From: DATAFF01 sp044870245
GTDB lineage: Bacteria; Pseudomonadota; Alphaproteobacteria; Rhizobiales; Aestuariivirgaceae
Direction of reading: 5' to 3'
Length of the DNA: 64,000 nt
Assembly: GCA_044870245.1 (NCBI GenBank)
Contig: JBIOYR010000016.1
Span: 18,058-82,057, forward strand
The first letter of the stretch is position 1. Every line of letters starts with the position of its first letter. This document shows positions 25,677 to 35,015 of this stretch, one piece after another. Both the position numbers and the translations under genes were made by a program. The notes beneath the pieces were generated by a model. That model worked only from the letters and a program-made list of their open reading frames with translations. It had not been told where the DNA came from and did not search any database.

Positions 25677-26492
25677 CTACCACTCCGGCCAGGCCGGTTC
25701 GAGCCGCCCGCCAATCCTGACCGGCGCCACCGCGAGGGCGAGCCCGGTTTCGTCATCCGTCAGGACGGCAATCCCGGTCACCGTGGCGGGGCCGGTCGCC
25801 GGGGTGAAGCGGCCAAGCGGAATCTTGCGGAGAAAGCGGTTGAGCGGCTCCTCCTTGTCCATGCCGATCACCGAATCATAATCGCCGCACATGCCGGCAT
25901 CGGTGACATAGGCGGTGCCGCCATCGAGGATCCGGTGGTCGGAAGTCGGCACATGGGTGTGGGTCCCGACCATCAGGCTGGTGCGGCCGTCGACATAGTG
26001 GCCAAGCGCCATTTTCTCCGATGTCAGCTCAGCGTGGAAATCGACGAGCGAGGCGTCACAGCCGGTCTTGAGCGGGCAACTGTCGAGCTCCTGATCGACC
26101 GCGGCGAAGGGGTCGGCCAGCGCTTCCATCTTGGCGACGCCCATGACATTGATCACCAGCACCCGGCCGCCATTGCGGGCGGTGAAGATGCCGGCACCCC
26201 TGCCCGGCGTTCCTTTGGGATAGTTGAGCGGCCGCAGGAGGTTGTCGACGCGCTCGATGAAGACCAGCGCCTCGCGCTGGTCGAAGGCGTGATTGCCGAG
26301 GGTGATGACATCGACGCCGGCATCGATCAGCGCCTCATGGATCGCCTCGGTGATGCCGAAACCGCCGGCGGCGTTCTCGCCGTTCAGCACCACGAGATCG
26401 GGGGCAAGCCGCTGGCGCATGCCGGGCAGCTCGCGGATGACCGCCTCTCGGCCGGACCGGCCGACGACATCGCCAAGGAACAAAAGCCGCAT
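25677..26492 (-). CDS. YmdB-type metallophosphoesterase (TIGR00282)
   Basis: 271 residues. Metal ligands are visible in FLGDVVGRSGR, LNGENAAGG, TLGNHAFDQRE, DFHAELTSEK and VGTHTHVPTSDHRIL, the pattern of the TIGR00282/YmdB family of phosphodiesterases (2',3'- and 3',5'-cyclic nucleotide hydrolysis is reported for relatives). It lies 29 bp upstream of yebC on the same strand and 24 bp after the 5-FTHF cyclo-ligase gene, the common alphaproteobacterial arrangement. Confidence 0.93.
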   Translation of the reverse strand: MRLLFLGDVVGRSGREAVIRELPGMRQRLAPDLVVLNGENAAGGFGITEAIHEALIDAGVDVITLGNHAFDQREALVFIERVDNLLRPLNYPKGTPGRGAGIFTARNGGRVLVINVMGVAKMEALADPFAAVDQELDSCPLKTGCDASLVDFHAELTSEKMALGHYVDGRTSLMVGTHTHVPTSDHRILDGGTAYVTDAGMCGDYDSVIGMDKEEPLNRFLRKIPLGRFTPATGPATVTGIAVLTDDETGLALAVAPVRIGGRLEPAWPEW

Positions 26493-26516
26493 TCAGGACG
26501 CCTGGTGGATTGGCTG

Positions 26517-27131
26517 TTACGACGAGGGCTGGAACACGCCCAGCTCGGTCATGATCCAGTCGAGCGGCTGGTCATAGCGCCCGCGAGGCACCGCAGCAAC
26601 CTCCTGCGCTGCATAAGCGATGCCGATTGCCACCACCGGCTTCAATTGGCGCAGCCGCTCGACGGTGCGGTCGTAGAAGCCGCCGCCATAACCCAGGCGA
26701 AATCCGGCGCGGTCAAAGGCCAGCATCGGCACCAGCAGCACGTCGGGCAGAATCTCGGCCGCCGCCTCATGGGGCACCGGGATGCCGAAGCGGCCGGGAA
26801 CGGTCGGCTCGCCGGGGGTCCAGCGGCGGAATGTCAGCGGAGCGTGGTCGGTGGTGACCACCGGCAGCGCGGTGCCCCAGCCGTCGCCCGCAAGGCGCGC
26901 CAGGAGCGGGATGACGTCGATCTCGGTGCGGAAGGAGGTGAAGCCCGAGACGGCACCGGGAGTGTGAGGCTCGAGGAAGGCGAGGCCACGGGCGGCGAGC
27001 GCCGCGGCGGCCAAGGCGCCCGATTCGACATGGGCGGCGGCGCGGCGCTGCTCGGCGCTCCGGCGGGCGTGGCGTTTCGCTTCGGCGAGTTCGTTCACGG
27101 AAGCCGGGGAACCAAGCTCGCCAATGCTCAT
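26517..27131 (-). CDS. 5-formyltetrahydrofolate cyclo-ligase
   Basis: 204 residues. The ATP-binding signature LGYGGGFYDRTVERL and the upstream PDVLLVPMLAFDRAGFR identify the family (YgfA/MTHFS), which converts 5-formyl-THF to 5,10-methenyl-THF. The start was chosen at MSIGELG because the upstream open frame runs back through the 6S RNA. In bacteria this gene commonly lies just downstream of 6S RNA, as here. Confidence 0.95.
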   Translation of the reverse strand: MSIGELGSPASVNELAEAKRHARRSAEQRRAAAHVESGALAAAALAARGLAFLEPHTPGAVSGFTSFRTEIDVIPLLARLAGDGWGTALPVVTTDHAPLTFRRWTPGEPTVPGRFGIPVPHEAAAEILPDVLLVPMLAFDRAGFRLGYGGGFYDRTVERLRQLKPVVAIGIAYAAQEVAAVPRGRYDQPLDWIMTELGVFQPSS

Positions 27132-27189
27132 CACCTGATACCCCGAAGGCCGAAAGCGAGAGAAGCGGCGGGCCGCCATGGCCGTGGGA

Positions 27190-27340
27190 GGGGTCGATCC
27201 CGGGTCCCTACTTTCGTAGGTGGGCGCCGTGTGACGAAGACCAGGGTCAAAGTCAGGGACAGCTCCCGATTGGAGATCAACATAGGCCCCTGGGAATGCG
27301 TTCTCCTCACGCACCGGGCAGCTCGCCTAAAAGAACTAAT
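27190..27340 (-). ncRNA. ssrS: 6S RNA (approximate ends)
   Basis: The interval between zapA and the 5-FTHF cyclo-ligase gene, on their strand, folds as a 6S RNA. A lower stem pairs the GGTGCGTGA side with TCACACGGCGCC, an upper stem pairs CCAGGG with CCCTGG, the apical hairpin is CTCC-AATC-GGGAG, and a large central bubble lies between. The 3' flank CACCTAC-GAAA-GTAGG followed by CCCGGGATCGA is what I recall for alphaproteobacterial 6S genes. 6S RNA mimics an open promoter and sequesters sigma70 RNA polymerase. The exact ends are estimates; an Infernal search with the 6S model would settle them. Confidence 0.8.
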
Positions 27341-27386
27341 TAGGCGTGGGCTGTGCGGGAGGCAAGTGGGGTCGGAGCGTCATGCA

Positions 27387-27752
27387 CTAGGCCTGTCCCC
27401 GTCCACGGGTCTCGCGCGCCAGCTGCTCGAGCCGCCGGGCTGCGGCATCGAGGCGCTGCGCTACCTTGTCCTCCTGGATGCGAGCGCCAAGGCTCGGCCC
27501 GCGCTGATCGCCCAAGCGGCGAATATGATCCCTCAGCCCCTCCATCTCGCGGCGGGCCTCGACCAGCCGGTCGGAAATGACGAGACCGGCCATCATGAGG
27601 AGCCGAATATCGCCGACATTGCCGACCGCATCGCGAATGCGGGCCACCTCCTCGTCAAGCATGAGCGCGAGCGAGGTCAGATGCTCCTCCTCACCATCGT
27701 TGCACTGCATGGTGTAGGGCCGCCCGTTCACCTCGATGACCACCTGGGCCAT
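27387..27752 (-). CDS. zapA: cell division protein ZapA
   Basis: 121 residues: MAQVVIEVNGRPYTMQCNDGEEEHLTSLALMLDEEV is the ZapA N-terminal domain, followed by a long coiled coil (EARREMEGLRDHIRRL to the end). ZapA bundles FtsZ filaments at the division site. It is preceded by the DUF4164 gene (18 bp) and followed by 6S RNA. Confidence 0.93.
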   Translation of the reverse strand: MAQVVIEVNGRPYTMQCNDGEEEHLTSLALMLDEEVARIRDAVGNVGDIRLLMMAGLVISDRLVEARREMEGLRDHIRRLGDQRGPSLGARIQEDKVAQRLDAAARRLEQLARETRGRGQA

Positions 27753-27770
27753 TCCGCTCCCCTTTCGAAC

Positions 27771-28061
27771 CTACTCGCCCAACACGCGCCTGATCCGCGC
27801 CATCGCCTGATCGATGCGTCGCGACGCCCGCCGCTGCTGCTCGGCCAACTCGCTCGCCTTGGCGCGCACCTCCGCCAGCTCCTGCACAAGGCGCAGCCGA
27901 TCAGCCTTGAGCGCCGCGGCGTCGCCGGCGCTGCGCATCCGCTGGGCCTGCTGCTCATGCATCTGGGCCAAGGCTGCCTCGAGTTGGCGCATGGCATTTT
28001 CGAAACGCCCGAGCGCTTCGTCGACCCTCGAGGCCTCGCCAACTCGCCTGTCACTGTTCAC
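27771..28061 (-). CDS. DUF4164 small coiled-coil protein
   Basis: 96 residues, nearly all heptad coiled coil (VDEALGRFENAMRQLEAALAQMHEQQAQRM and LRLVQELAEVRAKASELAEQQRRASRRIDQAMARIR). DUF4164 proteins sit immediately upstream of zapA in many alphaproteobacteria; a division-related role is likely but unproven. The GTG start (VNSDRRVGE) was chosen over an extended frame that runs into the tkt promoter region. Confidence 0.85.
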   Translation of the reverse strand: MNSDRRVGEASRVDEALGRFENAMRQLEAALAQMHEQQAQRMRSAGDAAALKADRLRLVQELAEVRAKASELAEQQRRASRRIDQAMARIRRVLGE

Positions 28062-28199
28062 GGGCCGGAGATTATGCCCCACGCCTTCCCGACGCAACCG
28101 CAGCGCGGGCCGGTTCGACGATTTCCACATTGGGGAACCTCATTGACAGTCGGGGTTGCGATGCTATGGATGGCCCGTCTTCCAGAACAAGGTCGAGGG

Positions 28200-30209
28200 A
28201 TGAGCACAGTCCACGACATGGCCAACGCCATCCGGGCACTCGCCATGGATGCGGTCGAAAAGGCCAATTCCGGCCATCCGGGTCTGCCAATGGGGGCCGC
28301 CGATTTCGCTACGGTCCTGTTCACCCGGTTCCTCAAATTCGATGCTTCCGAACCGCACTGGCCCGACCGCGACCGGTTCGTGCTGTCGGCCGGCCATGGG
28401 TCGATGCTGCTCTATGCACTCCTCTACCTCACCGGCTACACCGATATGACGCTGGACGAGATCAAGAACTTCCGCCAGCTCGGGTCGCGCACTGCGGGCC
28501 ATCCGGAATATGGCCATAGTGCCGGGATCGAGACCACCACCGGGCCGCTCGGCCAGGGTTTCGGCAATGCCGTCGGCATGGCGATCGCGGAGCGGCATCT
28601 CGAAGCGGTGTTCGGCAGTGATCTGGTCGATCATTACACCTATGCCCTGGTCGGCGATGGCTGCCTGATGGAGGGGATCTCGCAGGAGGCCCTGACGCTT
28701 GCCGGCCACCTCAAGCTCAACAAGCTGATCGTTCTTTTCGACGACAATGGCGTGTCGATCGACGGGCCGGTGTCGCTTGCCGATTCGACCGACCAGCCGG
28801 CGCGCTTCGCCGCTTCGGGCTGGGCGGTGACGCGGATCGACGGCCATGACCCGCAGGCGATCGAAGAGGCCATTGCCAAGGCCCGCGACAGCGACCGCCC
28901 GAGCCTCATCGCCTGCCGCACGGTGATCGGCTTCGGTGCGCCGAAGAAGCAGGGCACAGCCGCCGTCCATGGCTCGCCGCTCGGCGCTGAAGAGGTGAAG
29001 GCGGCCCGGGAGCGGCTCGGCTGGCATCATGGCCCGTTTGAAATCCCATCCGATCTGCTGGAAGCCTGGCGCGCCGTCGGCCGGCAGGGCGCGGGCGAAC
29101 GGCAGGCCTGGGAGAGCCGCCTCCGAAAGGCCGACCCGGCGGTCAGGACGGAATTCGAGAGACGGATGCGCGGCGATCTGCCGGCGCCGCTCGAGCCAGC
29201 CATGCGCGCCTATATCGACAAGCTCATCGCCGAGCCGCCGGCGCTTGCCACGCGCAATGCCTCGCAGAATGCCCTCGACGTGATCAATGCCATCCTCCCG
29301 GAGACGATTGGCGGGTCGGCCGACCTCACCGGTTCCAACAACACCAGGTCGAAGGAGATGAAGCTCTTCACCTCCGCCGATTATGGCGGGCGGTACATCC
29401 ATTGGGGCATCCGCGAGCATGCGATGGCCGCCGGCATGAACGGCATGTCGCTGCATGGCGGGGTGATTCCGTATGGCGGCAGCTTTCTCACCTTCACCGA
29501 TTATTGCCGGCCCTCGATCCGCCTGGCGGCGCTGATGGGGGTCCGGGCAATCTTCGTGATGACCCACGACTCGATCGGGCTCGGCGAGGACGGGCCGACG
29601 CATCAGCCCATCGAGCATCTCGCGGCTCTGCGCGCCATTCCCAACCTCTTGGTTCTGCGGCCCTGCGATGCGGTGGAAACGGCCGAGGTCTGGGAGGTGG
29701 CGCTGAGCGAGCGTCACCGGCCGAGCGTGATGGCGCTGAGCCGACAGAAGCTCAAGCCATGCAGGCTCAAGAAAGCGGCGGAGAATCTGTCGGCGCGCGG
29801 CGCCTATGTCATCGCCGGCGAGGAGGACGGCGGCGGCGCGGCGGTGATATTCGCCTCAGGTTCGGAGGTCGAGATCGCGCTCGCGGCGCGTTCGCTGCTC
29901 GAGGCGGACGGGATCAGGACGCGGGTGGTCTCGGTGCCGTCGATGGAGCTGTTCGCCCGCCAGTCGGCGGAGTACCGCGCAAGAGTGCTCGGCAAGGAAC
30001 GGCTGCGCGGCGCGATCGAGGCCGGGATCAGAATGGGATGGGATGCGTTCATCGGAACCAACGGCGAATTCGTCGGCATGACCGGATTCGGCGCCAGCGG
30101 ACCCTATGACAAGGTCTATGCCCATTTCGGGATCACCGCCGCGGCGGCCGCCGCCCGGCTCAAGGCAAGGTTCGAGGCTCGCAAGAATGGCAAAGTTCGA
30201 AACCATTGA
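28200..30209 (+). CDS. tkt: transketolase
   Basis: 669 residues, full length. The thiamine-diphosphate motif GDGCLMEGISQEALTLAGHLKLNKLIVLFDDNG (start about 152), the catalytic Glu in GIREHAMAAGMNG (about 405) and phosphate/substrate His residues in NSGHPGLPMG are all visible. It links glycolysis with the pentose phosphate pathway. The ATG (MSTVHDMANAIRALAMDAVEKANSGHPG) has AAGG 7 nt upstream; a much longer open frame upstream is spurious. First gene of a five-gene rightward operon; its 3' end overlaps pgk by 23 bp. Confidence 0.97.
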   Translation: MSTVHDMANAIRALAMDAVEKANSGHPGLPMGAADFATVLFTRFLKFDASEPHWPDRDRFVLSAGHGSMLLYALLYLTGYTDMTLDEIKNFRQLGSRTAGHPEYGHSAGIETTTGPLGQGFGNAVGMAIAERHLEAVFGSDLVDHYTYALVGDGCLMEGISQEALTLAGHLKLNKLIVLFDDNGVSIDGPVSLADSTDQPARFAASGWAVTRIDGHDPQAIEEAIAKARDSDRPSLIACRTVIGFGAPKKQGTAAVHGSPLGAEEVKAARERLGWHHGPFEIPSDLLEAWRAVGRQGAGERQAWESRLRKADPAVRTEFERRMRGDLPAPLEPAMRAYIDKLIAEPPALATRNASQNALDVINAILPETIGGSADLTGSNNTRSKEMKLFTSADYGGRYIHWGIREHAMAAGMNGMSLHGGVIPYGGSFLTFTDYCRPSIRLAALMGVRAIFVMTHDSIGLGEDGPTHQPIEHLAALRAIPNLLVLRPCDAVETAEVWEVALSERHRPSVMALSRQKLKPCRLKKAAENLSARGAYVIAGEEDGGGAAVIFASGSEVEIALAARSLLEADGIRTRVVSVPSMELFARQSAEYRARVLGKERLRGAIEAGIRMGWDAFIGTNGEFVGMTGFGASGPYDKVYAHFGITAAAAAARLKARFEARKNGKVRNH

Positions 30210-31401
30210 CGCAGTCGATTGGCGGAACAAGCGGGCACTGCTCAGGCTCGATCTCAATGTGCCGCTGGAGAACGGCAAGGTGCGCGACGCGACCCGGATC
30301 GAGCGGGTTGTCCCGACGATCAGGGAGCTCAGGGAAAGGGGCGCGGCAGTCCTGATCCTCTCCCATTTCGACCGGCCGAAGGGCAAGGTGGTCGCGGAAA
30401 TGTCGCTCGAGCCGCTTGCCCCGGCGCTCGCCGATGCGCTTGGCGTCGCTGTCCGGTTCGTCGCCACCGACTGGCGCGACGGAGCGGCGGAGAAGGCGGC
30501 CGCGACGGCGAGGCCCGGCGATGTCATCCTGTTCGAGAACACCCGCTTCCATCCCGGCGAGGAAAGCAACGATCCGGCCTTCGCCCGCGCGCTCGCCAAG
30601 CTCGGCGATGTCTATGTGAACGACGCCTTCTCGGCGTCGCATCGCGCCCACGCCTCGACCGAAGGGGTGGCGCACCTTCTTCCGGCGGTGGCCGGGCGGG
30701 CGCTCGAGCTCGAGCTCAAGGCTCTGTCGAGCGCGCTGACCCGTCCGCGACGGCCGCTGGCGGCAGTGGTCGGCGGTGCCAAGGTTTCGACCAAGCTCGA
30801 CCTGCTTGCCAACCTCCTCGAGCTGACCGACAGGCTGATCATCGGCGGCGCAATGGCCAATACCTTCCTCGCCGCCCAGGGCCACCCGGTCGGACGCTCG
30901 CTGCTCGAGCCGGATCTGGTGGATACGGCGCGCGACATCATGCGGCAGGCCGAAGCGCGCGACAAAGAGCTCGTGCTGCCGGTCGATGCCGTGGTGGCGG
31001 CAGAGCTCAAACCCGGGATCGCGTCGCGCATGGTGAGCCTGGCCGAGGTCGGGGCGCAGGACATGATCCTCGATGTCGGACCGGAGACGGTCGAGGTGAT
31101 CAAGCGGGTGTTCGATCGGGCGCTGACACTGGTGTGGAACGGCCCGCTCGGCGCTTTCGAGGTTCCGCCGTTCGACGAGGGAACGCGAGCGGCGGCGCTG
31201 CATGCCGGCGCCTTGACGCGGGCCGGCAGCCTCGTGTCGATTGCCGGCGGCGGCGACACGGTGGCGGCGCTGAATGCGGCGGATGTGGCGCACGCCTTCA
31301 CTTTCGTGTCGACGGCCGGTGGGGCCTTCCTCGAATGGCTCGAAGGCAAGTCGCTGCCGGGCATCAAAATTCTCGAGTCGATGAATGGAGCGAAGCAATG
31401 A
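30187..31401 (+). CDS. pgk: phosphoglycerate kinase
   Basis: 404 residues. N-terminal LLRLDLNVPLENGKVRD, the substrate loop ILSHFDRPKG, VGGAKVSTKLDLL and the nucleotide-binding GPLGAFEVPPFDEGT plus GGGDTVAALN identify PGK. It starts within the end of tkt and ends in an ATGA overlap with fba. In many Hyphomicrobiales gap lies between tkt and pgk; here it does not. Confidence 0.97.
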   Translation: MAKFETIDAVDWRNKRALLRLDLNVPLENGKVRDATRIERVVPTIRELRERGAAVLILSHFDRPKGKVVAEMSLEPLAPALADALGVAVRFVATDWRDGAAEKAAATARPGDVILFENTRFHPGEESNDPAFARALAKLGDVYVNDAFSASHRAHASTEGVAHLLPAVAGRALELELKALSSALTRPRRPLAAVVGGAKVSTKLDLLANLLELTDRLIIGGAMANTFLAAQGHPVGRSLLEPDLVDTARDIMRQAEARDKELVLPVDAVVAAELKPGIASRMVSLAEVGAQDMILDVGPETVEVIKRVFDRALTLVWNGPLGAFEVPPFDEGTRAAALHAGALTRAGSLVSIAGGGDTVAALNAADVAHAFTFVSTAGGAFLEWLEGKSLPGIKILESMNGAKQ

Positions 31402-32429
31402 CCGACAACAAGCTCAACGACATCGCAAAGCAGCTGGTGGCAAACGGCAAGGGGATATTGGCGGCCGACGAGAGCAGCGGCACGATCAAGAAGCGGTTCG
31501 ATTCGATCGGGGTCGAATCCACCGTCGATCTCCGGCGTGACTACCGCGAGATGATGTTCACCGCCGTCGAGGCGATGCGCAACCATATCTCGGGCGTCAT
31601 CCTGTTCGACGAGACGATTCGCCAGAAGGCGAGCGACGGGCGGACGCTGGTCGAAAAGATCAGCGCCACCGGCGCGCTGCCCGGCATCAAGGTCGATGCC
31701 GGCACCAAGGACATCCCGTTCTTTCCCGGCGAGAAGATCACCGAAGGGCTCGACGGGCTCGGCGAGCGGCTCAAGGAGTATCACGCGCTCGGCGCCCGCT
31801 TCGCCAAATGGCGGGCGGTGATCGATATCGGCGATGACATTCCCACCGACTACGCAATAGCTGCCAACGCCGACGCTCTTGCCCGCTATGCGGCGCTGTG
31901 CCAGGCGGCAGATATCGTGCCGATCGTCGAGCCGGAGGTGCTGATGGACGGGCCGGTGGCGAAGCACGGCATCGAAACCTGCGAGATCGTCACCGAGCGG
32001 ACGCTCACCACGGTGTTCGACGCGCTGAGGGCGGCGCGGGTCAGGCTCGAGGCGATGATCCTCAAGCCCAATATGGTGGTGCCAGGGAAGAATTCCGGCG
32101 CGAAGGCCACCCCGCAGCAGGTCGCCGAGCGGACAGTCAGGGTGCTCAAGCGCACCGTGCCGGCAGCAGTGCCGGGGATCGCCTTCCTGTCGGGCGGGCA
32201 GTCGGACGAAGAAGCGACGCGCCACTTGTCGCTGATGAATGCGATGGGACCGCTTCCCTGGAAGCTGACCTTCTCCTATGGCCGGGCGCTCCAGGCGGCG
32301 GCGTTGAAGGCCTGGGGCGGTCGGCGCGAAAATCTGGCGGCAGCGCAGGCGGCATTTGCCCATCGGGCCCGGATGAACGGGCTCGCCGCCAGCGGCAAAT
32401 GGAGCGAGACACTCGAAAAGGCGGCATGA
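31398..32429 (+). CDS. fba: class I fructose-bisphosphate aldolase
   Basis: 343 residues, Schiff-base (class I) type. LAADESSGTIKKRF at the N-terminus, KVDAGTKDIPFFPGE, and EAMILKPNMVVPG with the imine-forming Lys at about residue 223. FLSGGQSDEEATRHLSLMN and WKLTFSYGRALQ complete the family pattern. It cleaves fructose 1,6-bisphosphate without a metal. It overlaps both the upstream pgk and the downstream thiE-like gene by 4 nt, so the operon is translationally coupled. Confidence 0.97.
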   Translation: MTDNKLNDIAKQLVANGKGILAADESSGTIKKRFDSIGVESTVDLRRDYREMMFTAVEAMRNHISGVILFDETIRQKASDGRTLVEKISATGALPGIKVDAGTKDIPFFPGEKITEGLDGLGERLKEYHALGARFAKWRAVIDIGDDIPTDYAIAANADALARYAALCQAADIVPIVEPEVLMDGPVAKHGIETCEIVTERTLTTVFDALRAARVRLEAMILKPNMVVPGKNSGAKATPQQVAERTVRVLKRTVPAAVPGIAFLSGGQSDEEATRHLSLMNAMGPLPWKLTFSYGRALQAAALKAWGGRRENLAAAQAAFAHRARMNGLAASGKWSETLEKAA

Positions 32430-33046
32430 ACGCTGCCACGGAACAGCCTAAGTGCCGCCTTTTCCTCGTAGCACCCTCGAATGGGGATGTGGAAAGCCTT
32501 GCGCTCTGCCTTGAGGCAGCGCTCGGGGCGGGAGACGTCGGTTGTGTCTGTGTTGATCATTCCGGGGACAGCGGGACGGTCCGCCGCGTGGTGGAGGCGC
32601 TTCTGCCCCTGGGCCGAGCTTGGGGTACGGCAGTGATCATGGCGCAGTCGATCGAGGTGGCGGCGGCTACCGGTGCCGATGGCGTGGAGCTCAGCGAGGC
32701 GGCGTCATTGGTGGCAATGGCGCGCAAGACCCTGGGAAACCAGGCAATCGTTGGCGGCATGGCGGGTGCAAGCCGCCACCGCGCCATGGAATTTGCCGAA
32801 GCGGGTGTCGACTATGTGGCTCTGCGGGGGACCGGCCCCGATGGCGAGCCGCTGGCAGCCTGGTGGGCCGAGATCGCCACCGTGCCAGTGGTTGCCGCCG
32901 AGCCGGCAAGCCTCGAAGACGCCGGCTGGCTTGCCCGTCGCAAGGTCGACTTCGTCGTACCAACGCCCGCGATCTGGGAGTCGCCGGAGGACGCGCGCGC
33001 GATTGCGGCCGCCTACCAGCGCGTTCTGGCCGAGGCCGGGTCATGA
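32426..33046 (+). CDS. thiamine phosphate synthase-like protein (ThiE/TenI fold)
   Basis: 206 residues. The pattern of a ThiE/TenI TIM barrel is recognisable (ATGADGVELSE, VGGMAGASRHRAMEFAEAGVDYVALRGTG, PVVAAEPASLEDAGWLARRKVDFVVP). Several ThiE hallmarks are altered: the DGVHLGQ-type segment reads DGVELSE and the GVS(C/T)H motif reads GGMAGASRH. It may therefore not make thiamine phosphate. The position, overlapping fba and a Sel1-repeat gene, is shared by other alphaproteobacteria from memory. Confidence 0.75.
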   Translation: MNAATEQPKCRLFLVAPSNGDVESLALCLEAALGAGDVGCVCVDHSGDSGTVRRVVEALLPLGRAWGTAVIMAQSIEVAAATGADGVELSEAASLVAMARKTLGNQAIVGGMAGASRHRAMEFAEAGVDYVALRGTGPDGEPLAAWWAEIATVPVVAAEPASLEDAGWLARRKVDFVVPTPAIWESPEDARAIAAAYQRVLAEAGS

Positions 33047-34011
33047 GACCGGCAGGATTCGCGATCGTCGGCATCCTGGTTCTGCTCGGCGCATCGGGGG
33101 CGTTCGGTGCAACAAAAAAACCGAGCTTCGAGGAAGCGGTGGCACTGTTCTCCGACAAGAATTACAAGGCCGCCTATGAGGTCGCCTCGCCACTTGCCAC
33201 CGCCGGGGATGTGCGTGCCCAGGCGATGCTCGGCGCCCTTTACGAAGAAGGCCGCGGCATCGGCAAGGACGTCAAGACCGCCGCGACCTGGTATGAGTCG
33301 GCGGCGCGCGGCGGCCATGTCGGGGCAATGTTCGCGCTGGCGATGATCTATCTCGACGGCCGGCTCGGCCCGCCGAATTTCGAGCTCGGACGGCGCTGGC
33401 TGACGGCGGCAGCCGAGGGCGGCCACACGGCGGCGCAGCACAATCTTGGCCTCCTGATGGCCGGCGCGGGGGGCCGCCAACCCGATTGGGAGGAGGCCGG
33501 CAAATGGTTCCAGGCGGCCGCCGCCTCGGGCCTGCCCGATGCCGAGTACAATCTCGGGGTGATGTATCTCGAAGGGCGCGGTGTCGAGAAGAGCCCGACC
33601 CTGGCGGCGGAGTGGTTCAAACGGGCAGCGATGAAGGGGCTGCCGGATGCAGCGCTCGACTATGGCGTGCTGGTGTTCCGCGGTGATGGCGTGCAGAAGG
33701 ACGAGAGGATCGGGGCGCAGTGGCTGACTGTCGCGGCGCAGCGCGGCAACGCGGTGGCGCAGAACCGGCTGGCCCGGCTGTTTTCGGCAGGCAAGGGGGT
33801 GCCGCTCAACCTGGTCGAAGCTGCCAAGTGGCATCTGCTTGCCCGGAGCGGCGGCAAGCCCGATCAGGAGCTTGACCAGATGTTCGACACGCTTTCCCCG
33901 GCAGACCGCGAAAAGGCCGAGGCGCAGGCCAAATCGTTCAAGCCGCTGCCGGTCACTCTGGCCACCTCCTCGGCGCCGCCCAAATTCGGGCCGCGGCGGA
34001 TCAAACAGTAG
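33043..34011 (+). CDS. secreted Sel1-repeat (TPR-like) protein
   Basis: 322 residues with a signal peptide (FAIVGILVLLGASGAFGA, cleavage about 22-23). About six to seven Sel1-like repeats follow, e.g. AQAMLGALYEEGRGIGKDVKTAATWYESAARGG and AEYNLGVMYLEGRGVEKSPTLAAEWFKRAAMKG. Sel1 solenoids mediate protein-protein contacts, often in the envelope. The tail is Pro/Lys-rich. The start overlaps the preceding stop in ATGA. Its function in a glycolytic operon is unexplained. Confidence 0.88.
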   Translation: MRPAGFAIVGILVLLGASGAFGATKKPSFEEAVALFSDKNYKAAYEVASPLATAGDVRAQAMLGALYEEGRGIGKDVKTAATWYESAARGGHVGAMFALAMIYLDGRLGPPNFELGRRWLTAAAEGGHTAAQHNLGLLMAGAGGRQPDWEEAGKWFQAAAASGLPDAEYNLGVMYLEGRGVEKSPTLAAEWFKRAAMKGLPDAALDYGVLVFRGDGVQKDERIGAQWLTVAAQRGNAVAQNRLARLFSAGKGVPLNLVEAAKWHLLARSGGKPDQELDQMFDTLSPADREKAEAQAKSFKPLPVTLATSSAPPKFGPRRIKQ

Positions 34012-34090
34012 AGTTGTCGGTAGGGCTATCCATCAGCGCGGCGGCTTGCTAAACGGGGCCCCGCCAACCCTCACAAAGACGCGCTGCCTG

Positions 34091-34921
34091 ATGCCCGCCT
34101 CGCCGCTTCTCACCGTCATGATCAACGCCGCCCGCAAGGCGTCGCGGGCGATCCGCCGAGATTTCGGCGAGGTCGAAAGCCTGCAGGTTTCGCAGAAAGG
34201 GCCGGCGAATTTCGTGACCCGGTCGGACCAGCGGGCCGAGCAGACGATTCGCGAGGAGTTGCAGAAGGCAAGGCCGCAATGGAGCTTCCTGATGGAGGAA
34301 AGCGGGCGTACCGAGGGGGTCGACAACGGCCATTGCTGGATCGTGGATCCGATCGACGGCACCACGAATTTCATCCATGGAATCCCGCATTTCGCCATTT
34401 CAATCGCCCTTCTCAAGGCCAATGAGCTGGTTGCGGGCATCATCTACAATCCCATCACCGACGAGCTGTTCGCCGCCGAACGCGGCCGCGGCGCCTATCT
34501 GAACGACCGGCGCATGCGGGTGGCGGCGCGGCGTGACCTCCATGATGCGGTGATCGCCTGCGGCATTCCCCATCTCGGACGAGGGGACCATGCGCAGTTT
34601 CGTCGCGAGCTCGCGCAAGTCCAAGCCAAGGCGGCGGGAATCCGGCGATTCGGCGCCGCGGCGCTCGATCTCGCATTTGTTGCGGCCGGGCGATTCGATG
34701 GTTATTGGGAACGCGGGCTGAAGGCGTGGGATATCGCGGCCGGCATCGTGATCGTCCGCGAGGCGGGTGGCATGGCGGGAGATATCGACGGGGCGGCGGA
34801 TGTGCTCGCGACGGGTGACGTCATGGCGGCAAATAGCGAGCTTTATCCGCAGATTGCGCAGGAGCTGGCGAACGCCAGACGTGCCGGCCGGCCCGAAGAA
34901 ACCGCGGAAATGCGCAGTTGA
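34091..34921 (+). CDS. suhB: inositol monophosphatase family protein
   Basis: 276 residues. Metal-binding motifs MEESG, WIVDPIDGTTNFIHGIPHFAISIAL and GLKAWDIAAGIVIVREAGG are those of inositol-1-phosphatase/SuhB. Besides phosphatase activity, SuhB affects rRNA transcription complexes in E. coli. The chosen ATG (MPASPLLTVMINAARKASRAIRRDFG) gives the normal family N-terminus; the open frame upstream overlaps the Sel1 gene and is rejected. Confidence 0.93.
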   Translation: MPASPLLTVMINAARKASRAIRRDFGEVESLQVSQKGPANFVTRSDQRAEQTIREELQKARPQWSFLMEESGRTEGVDNGHCWIVDPIDGTTNFIHGIPHFAISIALLKANELVAGIIYNPITDELFAAERGRGAYLNDRRMRVAARRDLHDAVIACGIPHLGRGDHAQFRRELAQVQAKAAGIRRFGAAALDLAFVAAGRFDGYWERGLKAWDIAAGIVIVREAGGMAGDIDGAADVLATGDVMAANSELYPQIAQELANARRAGRPEETAEMRS

Positions 34922-35015
34922 TGACCGGCCGTAAAAGGGCCGCCTTGGGCGTGACACAACGGTGCGATTGCGTCATCCTGCGCGGCAAATCTGAAGTGGG
35001 AGCCGGGAGCGCCCT

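Noticed and set aside
25935..28199. Very long open frame upstream of and continuous with tkt
   Set aside because: It runs antisense through the phosphoesterase, cyclo-ligase, 6S, zapA and DUF4164 genes; high GC keeps antisense frames open. The transketolase N-terminus starts at 28200.
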